From positions 1-61,113 of the IMG/VR virus record IMGVR_UViG_3300032050_000141: a DNA stretch of 61,113 nt. One strand, 5' to 3'. A program made the translations under genes and the position numbers. This DNA is from a virus. How positions within the stretch are numbered: the first letter of the stretch is position 1; every line of letters begins with the position of its first letter. This document shows positions 29,062 through 39,600 of this stretch, in pieces. The notes beneath the pieces are model-generated. The model was not told the DNA's origin, did no database searches, and was given only the letters and a program-made list of their open reading frames with translations.

Positions 29062-31230
29062 CTAGCGTGAGGGCCGGTCGTTATTTGGGACCATGGGTAG
29101 AGAAAGGGTCTGTCCGCGACCGCTCATCGGACGAGACAGGCGGTCGAGCGCGGCCCTGTAGTTGGTCGCGTAGTCTACGTTGTCGTTGTCGTTGTCCTGC
29201 TGATCGCCCGGCTCGCCGCTGCCGTACATCACCTGCTTGCCGGCCTCGCGGAGGGCGCCGCCCTCGCCGGCAATTCCTCCCTGACCAACAAGGCCGCCCT
29301 TGCTGTTCATCAGATACTTCAGGGTCGCGGCAGTCAGGAGAGTTCTCGGGTTAGTCAGGAACCTGCTGGCTTTGCCAGCCATTCCGCCGTCGGCCCCACT
29401 GAACAAGTTTGTCAATTCGGGGCTAATGAGGCCCAGCCTTGCCGGCTGATCGCCCTGCGCAGGCGTGCCAAGCAGGGCGCGGATGATGCGCTCGCCGCGC
29501 GGACCGCGCGGGCCACCACCGCCCCCACCCCCACCGCCGGCATTGAGCGTTCCATCGCTGTTCCGCCACTGCACTGGAGCGCCTGCCGCCGCAACGCCGC
29601 CCTGAATGTTGGCGCCAACGTCCATGACCTGCGGGGGCACTGGGGCTGCGTCCACCGTTTGGGTGGCCAGTCGAACGTTGGGATCATCTGCCGCACTCTC
29701 AAACCCCGGTGGCATCTCAAGCCTGCCCGTTGGCGCAGGGGCTGGCGGAACATCCGGCGAGAACCGTGTCTGCACTGGCATGCCCGGCCCAAACGTGGCC
29801 ATCTGGAGTTGGGTGTAGATGTCTGACCCGTATGGGTTGGCGGCCGTTGGCATCTCCAGAGGGCCGGCGTCAACAAGCCCGGCGGTCGGCTGGGTCGTGG
29901 CGGCGGCCTCGACGGGCGGGCCCTGCCGATACTGCGGGGGGAATAAGGCATCTCCTGCCGCTGCCTCTGCCGCCGCTTGACGAAGCCGTGGCGGGAACAG
30001 TGCGTCACCAACCGCAGCCTCGGCAGCGGCGACCTGCTGGTCACGAAGGCTTCTAAGGATTCCCTGCTGCGGAGAGGGGGCGGCCGGCTGCGTGGCGTCC
30101 GCAGTCAGGCCGGAGGTGGGACTGCCGGTCGGCTGGCTGCGAGCCTGTGCGGCCATCCGAACCATCTGCTCGTCATCCATCCTTGCCAGAACCGAATCTG
30201 GAATACCGGCGTTTGACAAGAATTTGTACGCATCCTCTGGCCGCGACATGCCGGAGTACATGCGAATCTGATCTTGAATTGACATCGGGACGCCATCCGC
30301 CGCCGGAGTCGGCATGGCGTTTGGGTCGCTGGCACGCTCGATCGCATCCATGATGGGCGTGCGAAGCGAGTCGGCCACCTGCTGTGCGTCCGGCTGGGCA
30401 GCGGGCTGTTCGCCAGTCAGGCCCAACTGCCGCTTTACATCTTCAACGGTAAGCCGGTATTGCTCGTCCGACATGTTGCGGATGTCATCGTCAGTAAAGC
30501 CGTAGTCAACAAGCATCTGCTCATCCGCCCCGGCGGCATGAATTTCTCGCATGCGTTCGGGGGACAGTTCATACGCACTATCATCCGCCTCCGTAGCAAC
30601 CGTGTTGGCGTCGGGAGTTGTTTGGGCTGGGGCGGTGCTTGCCTGTTGGGCGGCAAACTCCGGAAACTTGTCCGGCCGTTCCCGGATGGCCATGGAAAGA
30701 GAGTCCTCGGTGGACATCTCAAAAATCTGGTCTTCCGAATACCCGGCTTCAGCAAGAGCCTCATAGACTCGCTGGAACATGTTCTTCTGCTCGCCGCCAA
30801 CGGGGGCAGCGGGGACTGGAGTCGGGGCGTCGGGCTCCGGAAGGTCGTTGACAGCCTCGACTGGGGCGGCCTCTGGTGCCGGCAGGTTATTGGGTGGCAC
30901 CTCGGCTGCACGCGCAGGCGGGGCCACGCCCTGCATAAACGGCGAAACGTCCACCCCACGGCTGGACATTCCCGCGACAATCTCCTGCGGGTCCATGCCG
31001 TCTTGCAGCATCTTCTCGATGGAACGAGTGATGTCTGGCGGCGACCCGGTGATTTGCTCCAGTTCCTTGTACGTGGACGCCAGTGCGTCAAACACGCTGT
31101 TCGGCGTGACGGCAGGGGCTCCCGGGGCTGCGGGTGTCGCCGGGGTGGATGGGGTACTCGGAGTCTGCGGAGCGTCAGTGCCCTTTTTGCCGCGACGAAC
31201 CGTGCCGGGATTCTTGGGATTGCGTGCCAT
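29062..31230 (-). CDS. 722-residue P/A/Q-rich virion-type protein
   Basis: A disordered N-terminus (KKGTDAPQTPSTPSTPATP) precedes helical blocks (about 45-430) with repeated short 'EDQIFEM/ DDDIRNM/ DSVLARM' helices like UBA-type pieces, then proline/alanine/glutamine-rich spacers, a polyglycine tract (nine G in a row, about residue 570), and a helical C-terminus. It fits a long flexible internal or tail protein. No enzyme motif. It starts three bases after the previous gene ends. Confidence 0.72.
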   Translation of the reverse strand: MARNPKNPGTVRRGKKGTDAPQTPSTPSTPATPAAPGAPAVTPNSVFDALASTYKELEQITGSPPDITRSIEKMLQDGMDPQEIVAGMSSRGVDVSPFMQGVAPPARAAEVPPNNLPAPEAAPVEAVNDLPEPDAPTPVPAAPVGGEQKNMFQRVYEALAEAGYSEDQIFEMSTEDSLSMAIRERPDKFPEFAAQQASTAPAQTTPDANTVATEADDSAYELSPERMREIHAAGADEQMLVDYGFTDDDIRNMSDEQYRLTVEDVKRQLGLTGEQPAAQPDAQQVADSLRTPIMDAIERASDPNAMPTPAADGVPMSIQDQIRMYSGMSRPEDAYKFLSNAGIPDSVLARMDDEQMVRMAAQARSQPTGSPTSGLTADATQPAAPSPQQGILRSLRDQQVAAAEAAVGDALFPPRLRQAAAEAAAGDALFPPQYRQGPPVEAAATTQPTAGLVDAGPLEMPTAANPYGSDIYTQLQMATFGPGMPVQTRFSPDVPPAPAPTGRLEMPPGFESAADDPNVRLATQTVDAAPVPPQVMDVGANIQGGVAAAGAPVQWRNSDGTLNAGGGGGGGGGPRGPRGERIIRALLGTPAQGDQPARLGLISPELTNLFSGADGGMAGKASRFLTNPRTLLTAATLKYLMNSKGGLVGQGGIAGEGGALREAGKQVMYGSGEPGDQQDNDNDNVDYATNYRAALDRLSRPMSGRGQTLSLPMVPNNDRPSR

Positions 31231-31232
31231 GT

Positions 31233-33908
31233 TTATTTAGTCAGTCCTGTAACAGGGCTAATCGTGGTGAATCGCCGGCCGGGTGGGGGTGCGGGGGCGT
31301 CGTTGTCCCATGGGTTTCCGAGGCGGGGGATGGGATTGAACTCCTTGCCCTGTTTTTCCATGAAAGTTTGCAGTGATTTCATGTAGTTTGTGGTCGGCGG
31401 CATGAGCCGAGGCGCACCGGATTCGTCGGCGTATTTGAGCCTTCCGGCCTTATCTCGGGCATAAATAGGCAAACGCTCGTACACCTCCATGGATCGCCGG
31501 ACCATCTCCTTGACGCGAGCGAACGTATTGGGGTCGGTGTCCTCTGCCATCTGCATGATGGTTCTGGCCAGCACGTTCGGCGTAAGCCGGCCGAAATATA
31601 CCTCCCCGTCATCGGGGTCATAAAACAGGTATTTGCCACGCCAGAAAGGAACTTCCTCATCTAGAGGGAAGATGCCTCCCTGCTGGATGGAACGCTGGAC
31701 GAACTCCAGTGCGTTCTGCTTGCGGATTGCCCGGTACTTTGTGGGAACGTCTGCCCACGGGTCATACCGCTCTTTGTTGGGCTTGCCGGCCGCAGCCTCG
31801 GCAGGCTGGTCAACCAGACCCTCGGTGGCTCTGGCGGAACGATCCCGCAAGACCTTGGGGACAAACTTGGACTTGCCATCGAGAATGTTGGCCAACTGCT
31901 CCCGAAACCGCGTTAACCTTCCCCGGCCTTGGGCAAGGAACCTACGGCGCTCCCAAGCCTTGATGTCGTTGTCAACCTGCTCCCGCATGATGATGGGCCC
32001 GCCACCTTTGACGGGCTTCATAATCTCGCGGACTTGGGCTACTACTTCGGGGTAGTCTTCTTCCATCGCAGTCAGCCCGGACTTCCGTAGCGACATGTCG
32101 ATGCGGCGCTTGCCGCGTTGCAGCGGGATTTTCTCGTCAATCAGTGCGAGGGCCGCCGAAATCTCCGGGCCCTGCACGCCATACGCAGCCCTGTCTCCCG
32201 TGCTGCCGGCAGACTTGGCCTTCAGTGCCTCGCGGGCGGCCTTCTTCTCGGCCCGCGACATGCTCTTGTAGTTGGCCGGGAGGTCTTCGACAGCGATTCG
32301 TTTGTTGAGCGGGCCGACCGTGGTAGATACGGCTGGCAACTGCGGAACAAACTGCTCGCCCGTTATTCGTGCGAGGGCGTCAATATTGTCGGCCTGCTTG
32401 ACCAACGCCTTGTACGAGGGCGGAACGTTGTTCGGCCGGTTTTCGTGATAGAACTTGCGGGCTTGATCGTAGCCAAGCAAGTGCGTCAGGCTTGTGGTGA
32501 AATCCCGACGCCCCATCGGCGCCAGCGGATCGCGTGGTGCGAGTTCCAGTCCGGGCTGCGCATCCAAGGACTCCGGGTCCATGAACCGGAAATCACGCAG
32601 TCGCTCGATGAGGGACTTCCTGCGTTCTGGCTGAAGGATCGCTCGTTCCGCCGGCGTTGGCGGCGGTATCGCGGCAGGAGCGGCGGTCGCCCGCTGGACA
32701 GTCTGCGGCCCGCCGGCGAGTATTTCGATTGTTCTCTTGGGGGCGGCCTTCGGGGCGCTGGGCTTGGGGGCGGCGTCAAACGAAGCCAGATGCTCCGCAG
32801 CCATAGCCTGTGCGGAGGCCAGCCTGCGTTGAGCGGCGGCCAGTTCCTGCGGCCCACTCGCAGTGCTTACCGCAGCCTCGGCCCTAGCAACAACCTGCTG
32901 CATGTCGGCGGCGGCCGACTCTCTGGCGAGCGCCCGCATGGCGTCAGAGTTGTCGAGCGCGGCCTTAATGCCCTTGCCCTTGGCACTGTTTGGGCCGCCA
33001 ACCCGAATGAGTTCGGATTGCTTTCGGGCCATCTCGCGTTCGATGTAGATGTTGGCGATGCGCGGGTCGCCGGCTGACTGCGGTGCAGGCGCTGCGGCTG
33101 GGGCAGTCTCCTCAAGCAGGACTCGATATCCACGGCTGATCTGATCGTCCGTCCAATCCTGCCCCGGCTCGGGCAGAACAACAGCCCTGTCGCCCTTTTG
33201 GACGGGCGGCTTTGGCCGTTCTGTGCTAACCGGCTGACGAGTCTTGGGGGCCGGCTGTGCAAGCGGCGGACGGCGTGGCGGGGATGCGGGCGCCGGCGCG
33301 GGAACGTCCGGGGCAGGCGCTGGGGTGGACAGGCCAACGAGCGTGCGGGCGGTGTTCTGGCTGATTCCGGCGTTGCGGAATGCCTCTGTAACCGCAGCGG
33401 GCTTGTCTGCAAGGAGTTGAAGAAATCCGTTTCTGCCTAATTGTGAAACGGTGCCGGCAGGCAGTCGCGCGGACTCCAGAATGAACGCTGCCCGCGCGGG
33501 GTCTTGTGGGATGATCTCCTCAAACGCCAGCCGATACGGCTCCAGAATGTTCTCGTTCGGAGCCTTGGCGTGTTCTAGGTCTGCCCGCTGCAAGTTTTCT
33601 GCAAACTGCCGGACCGCCGCCTTGGCGTTGCCGCCCTCGCCCAGCGTAATGTCCAAGCCAGACATCGCTTCGGCCACGCTTTGGGCGACCGTGCTGGTCG
33701 TGGCTTCGTCCCGCGACCGCCGCCACTCATCCCGGAACATCTCGGGATCGAACAGTTTCCCGCCGCCGGCGCCACCACCGGCCAGCGACTGGTCTGGATC
33801 GTTCGGCGCCCGCGACACCGACACGGGCTGGCGGGGCTCGGGCTTCTTCGGCGCTGGATTAAGCGGCGAACCCTTGGGCAGTTTCGCTCGCGCGGGAACG
33901 CGGCCCAT
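31233..33908 (-). CDS. 891-residue virion-type protein
   Basis: The ATG overlaps the stop of the preceding gene (TAATG). The N-terminal 40 residues are proline/lysine-rich, a helical region lies at 45-300, a low-complexity A/P/Q region at about 190-430, and a more ordered helical part at about 450-890 containing charged coiled coils. It is probably an internal virion or peptidoglycan-contacting protein, though no catalytic motif is seen. The next gene (722 residues) has the same style. Confidence 0.72.
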   Translation of the reverse strand: MGRVPARAKLPKGSPLNPAPKKPEPRQPVSVSRAPNDPDQSLAGGGAGGGKLFDPEMFRDEWRRSRDEATTSTVAQSVAEAMSGLDITLGEGGNAKAAVRQFAENLQRADLEHAKAPNENILEPYRLAFEEIIPQDPARAAFILESARLPAGTVSQLGRNGFLQLLADKPAAVTEAFRNAGISQNTARTLVGLSTPAPAPDVPAPAPASPPRRPPLAQPAPKTRQPVSTERPKPPVQKGDRAVVLPEPGQDWTDDQISRGYRVLLEETAPAAAPAPQSAGDPRIANIYIEREMARKQSELIRVGGPNSAKGKGIKAALDNSDAMRALARESAAADMQQVVARAEAAVSTASGPQELAAAQRRLASAQAMAAEHLASFDAAPKPSAPKAAPKRTIEILAGGPQTVQRATAAPAAIPPPTPAERAILQPERRKSLIERLRDFRFMDPESLDAQPGLELAPRDPLAPMGRRDFTTSLTHLLGYDQARKFYHENRPNNVPPSYKALVKQADNIDALARITGEQFVPQLPAVSTTVGPLNKRIAVEDLPANYKSMSRAEKKAAREALKAKSAGSTGDRAAYGVQGPEISAALALIDEKIPLQRGKRRIDMSLRKSGLTAMEEDYPEVVAQVREIMKPVKGGGPIIMREQVDNDIKAWERRRFLAQGRGRLTRFREQLANILDGKSKFVPKVLRDRSARATEGLVDQPAEAAAGKPNKERYDPWADVPTKYRAIRKQNALEFVQRSIQQGGIFPLDEEVPFWRGKYLFYDPDDGEVYFGRLTPNVLARTIMQMAEDTDPNTFARVKEMVRRSMEVYERLPIYARDKAGRLKYADESGAPRLMPPTTNYMKSLQTFMEKQGKEFNPIPRLGNPWDNDAPAPPPGRRFTTISPVTGLTK

Positions 33909-34231
33909 TACGCCTTGCCCTTGTTTTTCTTCTTGCTGCCGTATCGCTTGGCCACGGCGCGCGGCATGTCGCTAGGCTCGACGGGCGGTGCGTTGCCGGG
34001 CCGGGTGCTGTCCGCCAAGTCCGCGCGGGCCTCGCGGTCCTCGTCCGCCTCCTTGCTCATCTCGTCATCGTCCTCGTCCTCGTCTTCGGTGGCGAGGCGG
34101 CGTTGATGCAGGGGCATGGAGGAGAAGCGCTGCCCGGCATCCGCCTCTGCCAGCATTCTGGCAAGCGCCGACTTAGTGAAGTCCTTGTACTCGACTACGC
34201 GGGGCTTGGCGGATTCTTTGTGGCTGGACAT
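33908..34231 (-). CDS. 107-residue charged protein
   Basis: AGGAG precedes the ATG. Half of the residues are D, E, K or R (EDEDEDDDEM in the middle, KKKNKGKA at the end). It is probably disordered and helical in part, and could be a linker or nucleic-acid-contacting virion protein. No family recognised. Confidence 0.68.
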   Translation of the reverse strand: MSSHKESAKPRVVEYKDFTKSALARMLAEADAGQRFSSMPLHQRRLATEDEDEDDDEMSKEADEDREARADLADSTRPGNAPPVEPSDMPRAVAKRYGSKKKNKGKA

Positions 34232-34240
34232 GAAAATCTC

Positions 34241-34759
34241 CTAACTTACGAAATATTTGGCTACAAGCCCGAGCCCCTTGGCCCAGTTGTTCATGGTGTT
34301 CGCCTTGTTTTCGGCGTTCCGCTGGCGGTTGGCGATGTCGTTGTCCTTCGCCAACTTTCGCATGTCGAGCGATTCGTTCTGCCGGAGTGTTCGCAGGCTG
34401 ATGTCGGCGTCTTGATTGAAGCCACGCTGCATCAGCAACAGATCGCGTATGCCGGCCTGTTCAGCCGCAGAGCCTGTTTCGTAGTCGAACTGGGCGTTGG
34501 CGACAGATCGCTGGTAATCGCCAAGCGGCTTCATGGCCTCGGCGTATCCCTTGGCTCTCTCGGTGTCTGCCGTCACGCCTCGCATGTATTTGTTCGCGGC
34601 CCCTCCGGCGCCCACTCCAGTGAACGACCGCTGCACGCCACGCTCGTTGCCGGCAAACTCGGCCTGCGCCATGCCGCTGCTGCGCAGCCGGCGAACCAGA
34701 TCGCCGGACGCGACAATTGGGCCGAAGTATGTCTGCGGAAATGAGCCGTTGGAATACAT
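34241..34759 (-). CDS. 172-residue helical structural-type protein
   Basis: A short N-terminal strand region is followed by long helices (about 60-165) with heptad-like leucine/alanine spacing. It has no signal peptide. Together with the 225-residue gene that precedes it, it resembles the small internal virion proteins that lie before the large ones in podovirus genomes. Confidence 0.7.
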   Translation of the reverse strand: MYSNGSFPQTYFGPIVASGDLVRRLRSSGMAQAEFAGNERGVQRSFTGVGAGGAANKYMRGVTADTERAKGYAEAMKPLGDYQRSVANAQFDYETGSAAEQAGIRDLLLMQRGFNQDADISLRTLRQNESLDMRKLAKDNDIANRQRNAENKANTMNNWAKGLGLVAKYFVS

Positions 34760-34764
34760 GGTGA

Positions 34765-35442
34765 TTACCGCATGTTCCCGCTGTACAGGTTGCGCAGGAG
34801 TCCGCGATTAGAACCAAGTCGCGGCGCCTCGGCGCTGTAGGCAGCACCGCCACGGTAGCCGCTGCCGGCGGCGAGGATGTCTCCGGAGGTGATGCCTTCG
34901 ATCGGACTGGACCCATGCTGGGCCTTGAGGGCAGCGTACCGCTCGGCTTGCGTGGGGCCGTAAGCAATGTCCATGACCGGTTCGTATGCGGCAGACGCAA
35001 ATCCGGTAAGCGTGTTAACCCAAAAGTCCTGCTTGGCACGCTTCATGTATGCGTCGATGTTGGCGCGTGACCTTTGGTAGGCGGCGTCCTGCTTGGAAAT
35101 CTCCGTCCGCTTCTGCGTGTCGAGGGTTTCGTTTGCAACCCGTAACTGCGTATCCATCGCGCCCGCCTTGACCTGTGACTCTCGGCGCGACTGAACGTCT
35201 TGGGCCCTTGCCTTGACGGCTTTCTGCTGGTACTCCGCACTGTCGAGGTCGAACTGGTTGCGAATCTGCCCCGATGCGTCATCGGACAGGGCTCTGGCAA
35301 ACGCCGATCGGCTGGCATTTGGTCCCGAGTAGGCCGCCGGAACCTGCGATACGCCACGCACAAGCCCGGCCGTGAACGGAGATTCCGTTCGGATGTTGCT
35401 GCCGTAGTTGTCTTTGGGCTGTTTTGGGAACATGGTCGCCAT
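34765..35442 (-). CDS. 225-residue helical structural-type protein
   Basis: Mostly helical, with an alanine/glutamine-rich middle (QQKAVKARAQDVQSRRESQ) suggesting a coiled coil, a short hydrophobic stretch around residue 140 (FWVNTLTGFASAAYEP) and a glycine-rich end. It lies between the collar-fibre gene and the 172-residue gene. Virion association is inferred from location. Confidence 0.7.
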   Translation of the reverse strand: MATMFPKQPKDNYGSNIRTESPFTAGLVRGVSQVPAAYSGPNASRSAFARALSDDASGQIRNQFDLDSAEYQQKAVKARAQDVQSRRESQVKAGAMDTQLRVANETLDTQKRTEISKQDAAYQRSRANIDAYMKRAKQDFWVNTLTGFASAAYEPVMDIAYGPTQAERYAALKAQHGSSPIEGITSGDILAAGSGYRGGAAYSAEAPRLGSNRGLLRNLYSGNMR

Positions 35443-35468
35443 GTTTATGGGCAGTTTGCCGGAGGATT

Positions 35469-36623
35469 CTACGTTTTAATGTAGTAGTACACAGCCATGT
35501 TTTTCGGCCGAGTTTCGGTGTCGCCGCCCCCATTGATGGTCACGACATGCTGGTGGGTGCCGGCATATTCCGAATATGTGGTGGCATTGGCGTTCGGGCC
35601 GCCCTCATAGCCGTATGGCTCCGGCGCTCCGGCGTTATAGGACACGACGATTCCGTGACGGTGAGCGCCTGTTTCGTCTGTGATTCCAGTAAATCCGTTG
35701 CTGGGAAGCGCCGTGCGATGGGCCTGACGGGCGCCGATAGCCCCCGAAACAGCGGCTGTATCTACCCCGTGCGTGCCAAAGCCGCGAAGGAAATGTCCGC
35801 GAAAGTCCGGAACGTTGAAGTTGCTGCCGCTTCCGCCGTAGGAGTACCCGATGACGTTGAACAGGGCCAAATAGTTGTCGGTGAGGTAGGAGCCGCCGTT
35901 GCACAGCAGCCATCCGGACGGCTGCGTGAGAACGTTGGCGAACGCCATCACGGCACCAGCGGGCACAGCCCAGTTGGTTGGGGATGTGGTCACCGACCCG
36001 TCGATCCAGCCCAGCACGTTTCCTATTGTTCCGTCTGCTAGCACAACGCCGAGGGTTTGGAGAGTCCGAACGACCAACTCCAGCGTGGTCTGTTGGGCGT
36101 CTTCTGTGATAGTGCCGGTTACCAGCCCCTGTGGCGACTGCACCACCAGCGGAACGGCGTCCACTGACTTGGTGGACTGGTTGATTCGGAGATGCGAGCC
36201 GGTCTTGGCACCAAGTTTCATGCTGACGGTGGCAACGGCCGCTTCCGAGATGACTTGGTTCTCGACGTTGATGTAGTCGCCGCCGGCCACGGCGTTCTTG
36301 GAGAGCGGCGGCACGGGCGTGACGGGCTGCGAATCCTTGTATGGATGATCGTCCGGAGCCCCGGCGAACTGACCGGGGCTGGACTGGAGCCGCGCCTGAT
36401 ACGGGGCCTCGCTGGAGTAATCCAGATTCGTCAGCAGGTACTTTCGGGTGTCGCTGTCGATGAGCCGCAACTGGTCGCGGGGTGTTGCGTCCGCGATGTC
36501 TCGGGATTGCGAGAACTGCGGAGTAGCGGCATTGGCTATGGCGTTGGCGATTACGCGGCTGGCCGCTGGCGTAATGCCGCCGTCAATGAGGGCCTGAATC
36601 AGCGCGTTGTTGTCAACCGCCAT
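35469..36623 (-). CDS. tail fibre with C-terminal phage tail collar domain (384 residues)
   Basis: The ATG overlaps the stop of the giant tail gene (11-base overlap). Residues 1-210 are helical/beta mixed (shaft). From about 215 the collar-domain pattern appears: VPAGAVMAF, PSGWLLCNG, YGGSGSNFNVPDFRGHFLRG (about 245-270), then H-rich loops (AHRHGIVV, GTHQHVVTI) and the end YYYIKT. Collar domains trimerise and bind metal through such histidines. It probably sits at the tail tip and helps recognise the host. Confidence 0.86.
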   Translation of the reverse strand: MAVDNNALIQALIDGGITPAASRVIANAIANAATPQFSQSRDIADATPRDQLRLIDSDTRKYLLTNLDYSSEAPYQARLQSSPGQFAGAPDDHPYKDSQPVTPVPPLSKNAVAGGDYINVENQVISEAAVATVSMKLGAKTGSHLRINQSTKSVDAVPLVVQSPQGLVTGTITEDAQQTTLELVVRTLQTLGVVLADGTIGNVLGWIDGSVTTSPTNWAVPAGAVMAFANVLTQPSGWLLCNGGSYLTDNYLALFNVIGYSYGGSGSNFNVPDFRGHFLRGFGTHGVDTAAVSGAIGARQAHRTALPSNGFTGITDETGAHRHGIVVSYNAGAPEPYGYEGGPNANATTYSEYAGTHQHVVTINGGGDTETRPKNMAVYYYIKT

Positions 36624-39600
36624 TGTCCAGAACCCCGTTCACTTCCAGCCCGTACAGCAGCACCTCTGATGGGGCCGAGTCTGCGGTTCCTGCCAGCACA
36701 GAAGGCCCGCTCAACTCGACGGCAACATGCCTGTCTGCGCCGCCCATGTCGGAGTAGTTGCGGCCGGCAAACTGGGCTTTGGCCACGCCGGTTGACAGCC
36801 CCAGCGACGATCGGGTGGAAGACATGTTGAGCCGCGTCTTCGCCCCCGTCGTGTCGTGGACGAAGCCCGTCCCACGGTCCCGGGCCATAACATTGATCCG
36901 GGGCTGCGGGGAGTTGTTGAAGAACTCCCTCAAATACAGGTCGCTGTTTGTCTCCGTTGGCCGGTAGATCACCGACACGCTGCGATCCTGCATAGCGTCC
37001 TTGGTGTTGGCGTTGCCGTCGTTCACCAGTTCCATTGCTCCGGTCCGCACGGCGTATGGGACGCTGACTTGCGTGAAGTCCCCGCTGGCTTGGTACAGGT
37101 CGTGACACACAGCCGACGCGGTGGCTGTTGTTCCAGACGGAGGCGGCGCAATCGTGAGGGTGACAGCAGGGTTCAGCACGCCCGCCGTCACCACGCCGTA
37201 CCCGAAGCCCGGCTCATCAATCAGAATTTCGCTGACGGCACCATTAACCACGACCGCCGTAAAACTGGCGCCACAACCATTTTGTCCAGAAGCAACCGTG
37301 ACTTCCGGGGCCGCCTTGTAGCCGGACCCGCCGTTGGTCACAGTCACGCTCTTGAGTGAACGGTACGTGTAGTCTCGCAGCCCGCCCTCGCGGTACAGGT
37401 CGCCATCGACGGCCCCGTACACCACACGGTCTTGCTCGGTGAATGACCGGCGGTAGTTGATTGCGCACGTCAAACCATTTGGCCATGATTCGGTCCACCA
37501 AGTCTTCAGGTCGATGTGGTAGCAGAACGCCATGTTGGGGGACGTTGCGTTAGACCCCTTGGTCACTACGAATGCCCGCAGGATGCTGTTCCGCTGGTCT
37601 ACCTTGACGAAGAACTTCTTCCGATAATTCAGGTCGAGCAGTCCGAGGTCGAAGTAGTTGCGGATGGGGTCCGACAGGCTCTCGACATTACCAGACCGCT
37701 CCATCACGTAGATGCCGCGCTCGTCCATGGCGTACACGCGGTCATCAAACATGTCATAGCAGCCCTGCGAAAGCATGCCGCGATTGGCCAACAACTGGAT
37801 GCTGGCATCCACCGTGGGGTCGGTGTTGTAGGACAATCCGTAACAGTGGCTGTTCTGCATGCACAGGAGGTATGTGGCATACGGAATCAGACCGACCAGC
37901 GAATCAGTGGTCTTCTGGTTGTTCTGGATGGCGATTTCGTTCTCTGCTGGGCAGGACTCAAACTCGTCAAACTCCGAGAAAAACACGCTGTTTGCGTTTT
38001 CGCCGCTGGTGCTGACGGCATACCAAAGCCGGTCGCCGTAGGCCGCACACACCGACATGTCGTTGCGGGGAACCCCGAATCGGTAGGCATTCAGCCCGCC
38101 GTTTGGCAGAACCACCGGCATGGCGGCATAGAACGGACGGTTCGGGTTGAACAGGTCTTCGTCGGTCATCGTGTCCGAGCCCACGATGTTCACCGAATTG
38201 CCGGCCACCTTGCCGTATTGCTCCAGCCTGTAGAACACCAGAGACTCGTCACCGCTGGTTCTGAAAAACTCCACTACCGTGGCGCGGCTTGGGGGCTGCA
38301 CTCCCGACAGGTTCCACACCATCTGCGTGGGCCTCGGCACGGCGGCAAACTGCGTCGTGTCAACGTCCGTAATTGGCGAGAAGTTGGAGTAGAAGATCGG
38401 CTTGGTCATGTCCCGGACGATGGCCGGGGCCGTGCCAGTCACGGTGGCGGCGGCCGACAGCGTGATGGTGCTGCCGGAGATCGACACGATTTTGGCCATG
38501 AACGGCACGTTGTCGGACTCGATGACGATTCCCGGGGCCAGCCCGACAGTGTTCGACACGGTGGCCGTGGTGCTGCCGCTCGTCGTGGTGATGTTTGGCC
38601 GCGAGAGTTCGGTCATTGACCAGTCCGCAAACCGATAGGCACACCGATACGTGCCCCGCATAGCGGGACGCATCACGGGGATCAGTTTGGCTGTCTGCGA
38701 ATCGGCCGTAATAAGCGGCGACTGCGTGAACCCGCTGCCGCCGTTCGTGATGTTGATGGCCGAAATAGTTCCGTTGGACACCACTGGGTCCAGCGTCAGG
38801 CCGTACCCGTTGCCCGAGTATTTCAACTGCGGCGTGCCGTAGTAGTTGGTGCCTGCGCTCGAAATCTGCACGCTGGTGATAGAGGTCGTGGTGGCCGGCT
38901 GCGTAATCTGCCGGGCCGTGAACGTGTACGTGTAGCCATCGGTGAACGTGGCTGACGATGGCGGCGATGTGTTTTCGCTGCGCTGCCGCAGCGTGAACGC
39001 AGCCGTGTCGCCCGTCAGGAAGTTGCTGCCCGGGATCGACACTGTTGGTGTCCCAAGCACCGCCCCCGGCGGCCCCTGCTGCCCGTCAACGAGAGTGTTG
39101 GCCCAAAAGTAAAGCCGCTGCCGGTACTGGCTAAACGTTTTTGTGAACCGCGCCGGATTAAACGTCTGCTGGTACTCTGCCGTGTAGGTTGGAGCGGCAG
39201 GGTTTTTGTCAATGTTGGCCCACGCTACCGTGCCGCTTACGGGGTTGCCGGAGGCCGGGCGAAGAATCGAGCCGTCCGCGTGCATGGATGCGTCGGTGGT
39301 GTTGAGCGAATACCCGGTCGCCCAAAACGATGAGGCAGCGTTGATTTGGTCGAACTGAAGGGCGAAGAACGTCTGCTGCTCCATGCCGCTGCCGGGGTCG
39401 ATGACCGCAACGGTGTCCTTCGTAATGCCGGGCGAGGCTGTTCCGGGGGCCGTGCGAAAGTTGACGATGGGCCTCTTGGCCACGCCGGTTTCTGCGGCTC
39501 CGGCCGTCCACCAGCCCTTGGCGGTGTTGGTGGTAGCGGCATTGGCGGTCGGATTGGTTTCTCCCGGACGAGTGGCGCCTACCGTCCGGCGCCAACCAAC

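Noticed and set aside
37516-38619. 367-residue plus-strand frame
   Set aside because: It is antisense to the giant tail gene, lacks a start signal and has the same H/V/G-rich shadow composition.
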